In this document: one piece after another, positions 58,753 to 64,000 of the stretch
Numbering within the stretch: the first letter of the stretch is position 1
Layout of the letters: every line of letters begins with the position of its first letter
Assembly: GCF_000620805.1 (NCBI RefSeq)
Contig: NZ_KK211187.1
Coordinates: 2,729,389-2,793,388, forward strand
Reading direction: 5' to 3'
Length of the DNA: 64,000 nucleotides
DNA from: Exiguobacterium undae DSM 14481
GTDB taxonomy: Bacteria > Bacillota > Bacilli > Exiguobacteriales > Exiguobacteriaceae
Made by a program: the position numbers and the translations under genes
Notes under the pieces: model-generated
The model's input: only the letters and a program-made list of their open reading frames with translations
The model's database searches: none
Told to the model about the DNA's origin: nothing

Positions 58753-61422
58753 TTACTTCTTATTTTGCTTTTGACGGAAGGGCCACCAGACACCTGGTCC
58801 AAACGATACCGTAATCGCCGGAATCAGGAGCGGCAAGACAATCAATCCGTACAAGAGAAGACCCGTGATGACGATTGTCGCAATCTGAACCAGACTGAGG
58901 ACGCCGGAAGGCATCATCGCACCAAACGTTCCGGCAAGGATGATTGCCGCCGTAATGATAACCGAGCCCATCTTTTTCATCGAGAGGTACATCGCTTCTT
59001 TTGTATCCAATCCGTTGATCGTTTCTTCCCGGAACCGATCGAGCAGGAAGATCGAATAATCGATTCCTAAGGCAACGAGCATGACGAAGCCGAAGAATGG
59101 AACCGCCCAGCTGATGCCGTCATAACCAAGACCGTTGACGAAAATCAGTTCTGCAATCGAGACCGACGTATAGTACGTCAATAACAAGGAACCGATCATA
59201 AACAGCGGCATGATCAACGAACGGAACATGATCGCAAGAATGATGAACAAGCTGACGATCATGATGATGACGGTCCGTGTAAAGTCAGCTTTCGACGTAT
59301 CGTTTAAATCACTGTTGATGCTTGAGATACCGCCATACGCTACTTCTGCTTGTTCGAGCGGCGTATCTTTTAACGTGCTGGCTGTCGTTTCTTTGATCGC
59401 AGCGACCGTTTCAATCGCTTCCGGTGAATACGGATCATCGTTTAAGATGACTTCGAATTTCAGACCGGTTTGATCATCGATCGTATATCGTTCAATGACC
59501 GGTTCAAAGTCTTTGCCCGACAAGGTATCTTTCGGAATGAACATCCCCGTGCCGCGAATCGTTTCGGATTCCCCCATCTCCTTGAGGAAATCGGCTGCCT
59601 CCGTCAATCCGTCTTCGATCTGACCGAGTCCTTCATTGGCAGAACCTACACCATCGGCAAGTTGCGTCAAACCGCTTCCGAGTTGACCGGCCTGTGCGCC
59701 CTGCGTTTCAATGCCGGTTGCCGCTTGCGCGATACCGGTTTGAATTTGTGTCAATTGACCGGATAACGCCGTCAATGTTCCGACGGTTTGTGGAATGTTT
59801 TCAGCTGATTGTAAGCCTTGACCGACAAGTGTCAGCTGTTGGTTGATTTGACCGAGACCGGTTGCTGCTTGTTGCAACTGTGCTGCCCCGGCTGCTGCTT
59901 GATCGCCGGCTGGAATCTGACCGCTGATGGCTTGCAAGTTGTCTTCAACTGTCTGCAGACCTTGCCCGACTTCGCCGAGTCCATCTTTGGCATCGGTCAG
60001 ACCATCGGCGACTTGCTTCAGTTGTTGATCGACATATAAGTCTTCGATGACGTCACCAGTTGGACGTGAAATCGAACGAACGGCTTTAACTCCGTCCAGT
60101 TTGACGAGTTCACGGCTCAATTGTTCTGCATACGGAACAGTTTCTTCCGTCACGATATTCTGGTCATCTTTTAAAATGACATTGACCGGTAACGATTCGC
60201 CGGCACCAAAGCCGTCCGAAATCGCATTTAAGCCTTTGACCGTCTCATACTTTTCCCCGATCTCATCGACCGTGTTGAAGGACAGATCATCATCGTACGT
60301 AAACAAGGTCGGAATCGTGACGATGGCAACAATCGCCATCGCAAGCAACGGACGACGAATCGATAATCCACCGTACCGGGCCCATAAGCGGCTGTCTTTG
60401 TGACTTGCCGCATTTTTCGACGGCCAGAACAATTTCTCTTTTAAGGTCGCCATGAAGAACGGGACAAGTGTAAAGAGCACAAGTAACAAGACGGCGATTC
60501 CGACCGCAACGGCGACGGAAGATTTAAAGATCGGGAAATCGGCAAAACCGATGGCCGAGAAACCGACGAGAACAGCGAGTCCACTGATCAACAATGTCCG
60601 ACCTGCCGTTTTATACGTGTTGACGATTGCCGTCTCGACGTCATGACCGGCAGTCAACTCTTCTTTGTAGCGGCTGAGAAGCAGGATACAATAATCCGTC
60701 CCGATCCCGAAGAGAATCGCCACGAGGAAGATTTGGGTAAAGTTCGAAACCGGGAACCCAAACCAATCGACGAAAAAGGCGACGAATGATTGGCTCATCA
60801 AGTAAGTCACACCAACGGCGAATAACGGAACGAACGGTGTGACGATCGAGCGGAAGACAATCAACAACAGACCGAAAATCAGTCCGACAGTGATCAATTC
60901 CGTTCGTTTTAACCCTTCCTGTGAACTCGTGTTGACGTCCGCATTGATGAGCGACTCACCCGTCAGGTAAATCGTCCGGTCGTCCGGTAACAGGTCGCTC
61001 CGGATGTCTTCAGCGAGTGCTGTGATTTCTTCTTGTGAACCGTCGACCGTAATCGGTACGAGGACGGTTTTTTTATCTTCTGAAATCAACTGGCCTTCTG
61101 TTTCCTTGCTTTCGAACGGGTTCAAGACACCCGTCACCGGCTCGTCCAGTTGTTCGAGATCTTTCACGATTTGACCAATTTCCGTCCGGTCTTCTTTCGT
61201 GACCGCTTCTTTTAACGGAATGACCAGTGAAATGGTTTCCTCGCTTGCGCCGGCTGCCTTTAAGATTTCAGCTGCCCGCTGTGAATCATTATCGCTCGCG
61301 AGCTGAATAGCCCCTGCGTCTTCTGCTTGTTTCGATAAATTTGGTGCTGCTAAAAATAATCCGACTGTCGCAAGCAACAAGACGATTACGATCGGCCAAC
61401 GCCATTTGACGATTTGTCGCAT
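58753..61422 (-). CDS. MMPL/RND-family transporter
   Basis: An 889-aa membrane protein of the MMPL (YdfJ-like) family. Twelve helices in two halves; the proton-relay motifs FGIGTDYCILLLSRYKEE (helix 4 region) and LVALGIDYSIFLLDRFREE (helix 10 region) are intact. A large extracellular loop around residues 420-640 is a coiled-coil with repeated Q-G-L/Q-T-x steps. Likely an exporter of lipids or amphipathic drugs. It follows a MarR regulator by 36 bases, with which it forms an operon. Confidence 0.9.
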   Translation of the reverse strand: MRQIVKWRWPIVIVLLLATVGLFLAAPNLSKQAEDAGAIQLASDNDSQRAAEILKAAGASEETISLVIPLKEAVTKEDRTEIGQIVKDLEQLDEPVTGVLNPFESKETEGQLISEDKKTVLVPITVDGSQEEITALAEDIRSDLLPDDRTIYLTGESLINADVNTSSQEGLKRTELITVGLIFGLLLIVFRSIVTPFVPLFAVGVTYLMSQSFVAFFVDWFGFPVSNFTQIFLVAILFGIGTDYCILLLSRYKEELTAGHDVETAIVNTYKTAGRTLLISGLAVLVGFSAIGFADFPIFKSSVAVAVGIAVLLLVLFTLVPFFMATLKEKLFWPSKNAASHKDSRLWARYGGLSIRRPLLAMAIVAIVTIPTLFTYDDDLSFNTVDEIGEKYETVKGLNAISDGFGAGESLPVNVILKDDQNIVTEETVPYAEQLSRELVKLDGVKAVRSISRPTGDVIEDLYVDQQLKQVADGLTDAKDGLGEVGQGLQTVEDNLQAISGQIPAGDQAAAGAAQLQQAATGLGQINQQLTLVGQGLQSAENIPQTVGTLTALSGQLTQIQTGIAQAATGIETQGAQAGQLGSGLTQLADGVGSANEGLGQIEDGLTEAADFLKEMGESETIRGTGMFIPKDTLSGKDFEPVIERYTIDDQTGLKFEVILNDDPYSPEAIETVAAIKETTASTLKDTPLEQAEVAYGGISSINSDLNDTSKADFTRTVIIMIVSLFIILAIMFRSLIMPLFMIGSLLLTYYTSVSIAELIFVNGLGYDGISWAVPFFGFVMLVALGIDYSIFLLDRFREETINGLDTKEAMYLSMKKMGSVIITAAIILAGTFGAMMPSGVLSLVQIATIVITGLLLYGLIVLPLLIPAITVSFGPGVWWPFRQKQNKK

Positions 61423-61458
61423 TCCCGTTCCACCTCTTCTGTCTCTATTTTTTCTGAA

Positions 61459-61902
61459 TCAATCTTCAATCTTCAAAATCGCTTTGACTTTCCGGAACGT
61501 TTCGATGAATTGTTTGATTTCCTCATCATCCACTTTTCCGTCGATCAATTGTTCCAGGTAACTGTAAATCGCTTGATTCGAAGCTTCCACGATGTCGCGT
61601 CCTGCTTCAGTCAAGACGATGCGTTTCGTTCGATGATCGTCTTCCGCACGTTCGACCTCGACCAACCCGTGTTCATTCAATTTTTTTAAGCGGTTTGAGA
61701 TTGCACTTTTATGCACACCTTGCATGACTGCAATCCGACCGGACGCGACCGGACCATATTTATCCACCAACTTCAACAAGTGAAGTTGTTCCGGCGAATA
61801 GAGCCGCCAGACCGGTGAATCGACGGATTTCAGCACACGTTCGGTTCCGTGAATCATCACCTCTTCAAACAAAAGAACGGCTTCCCGCAGATTGTCTTTC
61901 AT
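61459..61902 (-). CDS. MarR-family regulator of the MMPL operon
   Basis: A 147-aa MarR-type winged-helix repressor: SPEQLHLLKLVDKYGPVASGRIAVMQGVHKSAISNRLKKLNEHGLVEVERAEDDHRTKRIVLTEAG covers the wing with the D-x-R signature. Two near-identical GTTTA-N5-TAAAC palindromes lie in its promoter and reach within four bases of its ATG, so it most likely represses itself and the MMPL exporter. The inducer is unknown. Confidence 0.9.
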   Translation of the reverse strand: MKDNLREAVLLFEEVMIHGTERVLKSVDSPVWRLYSPEQLHLLKLVDKYGPVASGRIAVMQGVHKSAISNRLKKLNEHGLVEVERAEDDHRTKRIVLTEAGRDIVEASNQAIYSYLEQLIDGKVDDEEIKQFIETFRKVKAILKIED

Positions 61903-61905
61903 TTT

Positions 61906-61961
61906 TAGTTTACCCCCTAAACTTATACAAGTAGTTTAGCCCCTAAACCAGATAGCGTCAA
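61906..61961 (-). promoter_or_regulatory. marR-MMPL promoter with tandem palindromic operators
   Basis: Promoter on minus: TTGACG (61956-61961), 17 bases, TAAACT (61933-61938). Operators: TAGTTTACCCCCTAAACT (61906-61923) and TAGTTTAGCCCCTAAACC (61932-61949), each with GTTTA/TAAAC arms, centres 26 bases apart. The distal one covers the -10, the proximal one the RBS. Confidence 0.72.
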
Positions 61962-62050
61962 CTCCAAACTGTCACAAAATATCCTGACAGACAATTCCAA
62001 TCTTCGTTATGATGAAAGAGCATACATCATACCTAAAGGGGGACTGACAC

Positions 62051-62242
62051 ATGACCGCATTATTTTGGATTGCATTAGTGATTTGTGTACTTGGACTTAT
62101 TTTTACAGTGATGGTCGGACAAAGTCGGAACGAAGAAACGTACAGCAACAGCCAAACAGCGAAAAATATGTCCTGGATGTACTTGGTATTGTTGCCCGTC
62201 ATTTTGATTATTTTAGGCGTCTTCTATTATTTATTGACGTAA
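62051..62242 (+). CDS. Small two-span membrane protein, 63 aa
   Basis: A 63-aa protein with two hydrophobic helices (about 3-23 and 42-62) joined by a polar stretch (GQSRNEETYSNSQTAKNMSW). AAAGGGGGACTGACAC precedes the ATG and a bidirectional terminator follows. Family not recognised. It is divergent from the MarR operon and convergent with the stress-protein gene. Confidence 0.75.
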   Translation: MTALFWIALVICVLGLIFTVMVGQSRNEETYSNSQTAKNMSWMYLVLLPVILIILGVFYYLLT

Positions 62243-62257
62243 GTCGAAGGACTGAAC

Positions 62258-62296
62258 AAAAAAAGCTGCCTCGATTAACCATCGAAGCAGCTTTTT
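62258..62296. terminator. Bidirectional terminator
   Basis: AAAAAGCTGCCTCGAT, TAACC, ATCGAAGCAGCTTTTT forms a 16-base stem with one mismatch, between convergent genes. Confidence 0.85.
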
Positions 62297-62301
62297 GGCA
62301 C

Positions 62302-62751
62302 TTATTTGAGTGTTTTCGGGCGAACGATATAGATGTCACATTTGGCGTAACGGGAGATGTTTTCAGACACACTGCCGATCATGATCCGCTCCATCGCATT
62401 CATCCCGACGGCACCACAAACGATCAGTCCCGCTCCGACACGCGGAGCGATGACTTTCGGAATCAATGTCTTCGGTGAACCGTTCTCAATGACGAGTTCG
62501 ACTTCACCAACCCCTGCTTCTGTCGCCCGTTTTTCATACTTGTCGAGGAGCTGTTGTGCATACTCGGTCACGTTTTGATCGATGAATCGTTGGTTGGCAC
62601 GAACGTTGGCAAAGGTTTGGATATCAATGACATGTGCGATGACGAGCTTTGCTTGATCAAGTTTTGCGAACTGGACGGCTTTTTCGAAAGCCAAGTCTGC
62701 CGTCTTTGATCCATCGACTGCGACTAAAATTGTATGATAGTGACTCTCCAT
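62302..62751 (-). CDS. Universal stress protein (UspA family)
   Basis: A 149-aa Usp-fold protein. HYHTILVAVDGSKTADLAFEKAVQFAK opens the fold and VCGAVGMNAMERIMIGSVSENI near the end is the ATP-binding G-x2-G-x9-G-S type motif. It may bind ATP and support stress survival. AAAGGGTG lies upstream of the ATG. It is 29 bases after the YflT-type stress gene, so both may be one stress-induced transcript. Confidence 0.92.
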   Translation of the reverse strand: MESHYHTILVAVDGSKTADLAFEKAVQFAKLDQAKLVIAHVIDIQTFANVRANQRFIDQNVTEYAQQLLDKYEKRATEAGVGEVELVIENGSPKTLIPKVIAPRVGAGLIVCGAVGMNAMERIMIGSVSENISRYAKCDIYIVRPKTLK

Positions 62752-62780
62752 CGTTGTTCACCCTTTCCACTCAGGCACGT

Positions 62781-63230
62781 TTACAACATCCGGTCGTTTT
62801 CATTCTCAAGTGCCCGGTTCTCATGATCAAGCTTCCGCTCCGCCTCAATGCCTTCCGGTTCACTCTCTAAAATACTCTTCGGTTCAGGTGCCGGACGTTT
62901 CGCGCCTTCTTCGTCCGCGAGCAGGACATAGGCGCCACTTTTAACGCTCGCCACATGCTTGTCGACTTCTCCGTCCGCTAAGCCCAGCGAGTCAAAGGCG
63001 GCTCGCGTTTCCTCGCTCGTTACCGGTTTTCCGGTAAATCGTTCAAACAATGTCCGTTTGCCGGCAACGAGTTGGGCGGCAGATTGCCCCCGTAACATTG
63101 CCATATCGGTTTTATCCTGCAGGACAACATATAAATCCTCTTCTAAATAGCCTGCAAAATGTAAGTCTTCAATCTGGCGAATTAAATCCGTCTCATTTTC
63201 GTACGTACCGATCAACTGCTTTTTCCCCAT
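62781..63230 (-). CDS. General stress protein 17M family protein (YflT domain)
   Basis: A 149-aa YflT/GSP17M-type protein: KKQLIGTYENETDLIRQIEDLHFAGYLEEDLYVVLQDKTDMAMLRGQ with a C-terminal charged tail. It is a paralogue of the 251-aa protein at 14060-14815 (shared Y-I/L-G-T-F/Y, E-E-D-L/F-Y, V-x3-K/V-G-x-V-L-L pattern). GTTGCT (63289-63284) and GGGTAT (63271-63266) upstream on minus resemble a sigma-B promoter, which fits the known stress control of this family. Confidence 0.82.
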   Translation of the reverse strand: MGKKQLIGTYENETDLIRQIEDLHFAGYLEEDLYVVLQDKTDMAMLRGQSAAQLVAGKRTLFERFTGKPVTSEETRAAFDSLGLADGEVDKHVASVKSGAYVLLADEEGAKRPAPEPKSILESEPEGIEAERKLDHENRALENENDRML

Positions 63231-63265
63231 TGTTCATTTCCCCCTTTTATACTTCTATAAGGGAT

Positions 63266-63289
63266 ATACCCCAAAAAACCAAAAGCAAC
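63266..63289 (-). promoter_or_regulatory. Possible sigma-B promoter of the YflT-Usp unit
   Basis: On minus, GTTGCT (63284-63289), 12 bases, GGGTAT (63266-63271), 36 bases before the start codon. The -10 equals the sigma-B consensus; the -35 matches in GTT. Confidence 0.5.
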
Positions 63290-63308
63290 GTCATCAACTG
63301 CTGTTTTC

Positions 63309-64000
63309 TTAGGAAACCGGTCTTTTTTCTTCCGCAAACAATTTTTCCCGTTTCCGAAAGACGACAATCACGGCTACAGTTACAATGATGACACTGAAGA
63401 TTGTGATGCCCTGTTGAAAGTCGGTCAATCGTTCGTTAAAGAACAGACCGATGTAATACCAAATCATGACGAGTCCGAACACCCAATCAGTATGAACGAA
63501 AATAAAGAATGCGGCTCCCAGTGCAAACAGGATCAGCATCACCGTGACCCATTCCGACGTCGTCAGTCCAAAAAGATCGTCAAATCGAAAGTCCCGTAAA
63601 ATCCGGAACGGCAGAATTAAAATCTGAATACTCGACCAGGCGAGAAACACTGAAAACGGTGAGCGCATCCAGGGGGAACGGTTCGGATGATGTTGAATTT
63701 TCATATAAATGATGCATAAGGCAATAAAAGAAATCGTCGTCAAAACAAGTTCCCATGGCGGTCCGATGATGCTGCTGGCACCATAGCCGATCATCGTCAG
63801 CATGAACCAGCCGCTCATATCAAAAATCAATGTCCGGTCGGCCGGATAAGCCTGGACCGGTCGAATACACCAAATCAATAACGTCGTATAGACGACACCG
63901 AAAATCGCATCGATGAACGGTGCCGGCATGATCGCGAGACGTTCGCCCACCGGTGCCTCATACCAGACGACACGAGCCAAAAGAACAAATAAGAAACTGA
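63309..64000 (-). CDS. TspO/MBR-related multi-span membrane protein, N-terminus outside window
   Basis: About 230 residues are visible and the frame stays open to base 64000 (codons reading SFLFVLLARVVWYEAP before the first in-window start candidate), so the true start lies beyond the window. About seven hydrophobic segments. The text PFSVFLAWSSIQILILPF and WVTVMLILFALGAAFFIFVHTDWVFGLVMIWYYIGL resembles TspO/MBR-related proteins (P-F-S-x-Y-L-x-W-x-S). Function unknown; the family binds tetrapyrroles in some bacteria. Confidence 0.6.
   Translation of the reverse strand, partial: SFLFVLLARVVWYEAPVGERLAIMPAPFIDAIFGVVYTTLLIWCIRPVQAYPADRTLIFDMSGWFMLTMIGYGASSIIGPPWELVLTTISFIALCIIYMKIQHHPNRSPWMRSPFSVFLAWSSIQILILPFRILRDFRFDDLFGLTTSEWVTVMLILFALGAAFFIFVHTDWVFGLVMIWYYIGLFFNERLTDFQQGITIFSVIIVTVAVIVVFRKREKLFAEEKRPVS

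Overview
The window looks like a chromosomal segment of a low-GC Gram-positive bacterium of the Bacillales, most probably Exiguobacterium. This genus call is inferred from gene content, RBS style (AAGGAGG-type), a LexA box of the Bacillus GAAC-N4-GTTC type, CcpA cre sites, and S-box and guanidine-I riboswitches. No rRNA, tRNA, CRISPR, phage or insertion sequence was seen.

Layout. 0-24 kb is a mosaic of short housekeeping, stress and transport operons: the end of a methionine-salvage operon (mtnB, mtnD), acetyltransferases, two metallo-beta-lactamase-fold or pentapeptide proteins, an SOS-controlled uvrX-yolD pair, a ZIP transporter facing a Zn/Cd P-type ATPase, uppP, a lemA-TPM operon, an EAL phosphodiesterase, two oxidoreductases, a YkkC/YkkD SMR pair behind a guanidine-I riboswitch, a secreted SH3-repeat NlpC/P60 hydrolase, an M20 amidohydrolase, msrA behind a SAM-I riboswitch, a DUF606 pair, a nitronate monooxygenase-like protein and a gamma carbonic anhydrase.

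24.3-41.3 kb is the most coherent block. A minus-strand phenylacetate operon (paaK-paaA-paaB-paaC-paaD-EthD-ECH-ALDH-HAD-thiolase-ECH-paaX) runs divergently from a plus-strand operon. The plus-strand operon holds a FlK-like hotdog thioesterase, phenylalanine dehydrogenase and a complete four-gene 2-oxoacid dehydrogenase complex (E1alpha, E1beta, E2, E3). Read together, the two operons suggest a route phenylalanine -> phenylpyruvate -> phenylacetyl-CoA -> ring epoxidation -> acetyl-CoA and succinyl-CoA. The phenylpyruvate decarboxylation step is my inference. PaaE and fused PaaZ are not found in the window.

42.7-56.6 kb is a galactoside operon on the minus strand: an unknown 160-aa protein, ABC binding lipoprotein, two permeases, GH42 beta-galactosidase, GH36 alpha-galactosidase, galK, galE, galT, galM. 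Its promoter overlaps a cre site and is followed by a ROK-type palindrome; a ROK repressor gene lies just upstream. No ABC ATPase is present. 56.8-64 kb holds an unknown acidic protein, small membrane proteins, an MBL hydrolase, a MarR-MMPL efflux operon with tandem operators, a universal stress protein, a second YflT-type stress protein and a TspO-related membrane protein cut by the window end.

Intergenic space is tight. A recurring hairpin element (core GGTGGCAGA...TCTGCCACC, twice preceded by CTGACT...AGTCAG) sits at the ends of several transcription units.
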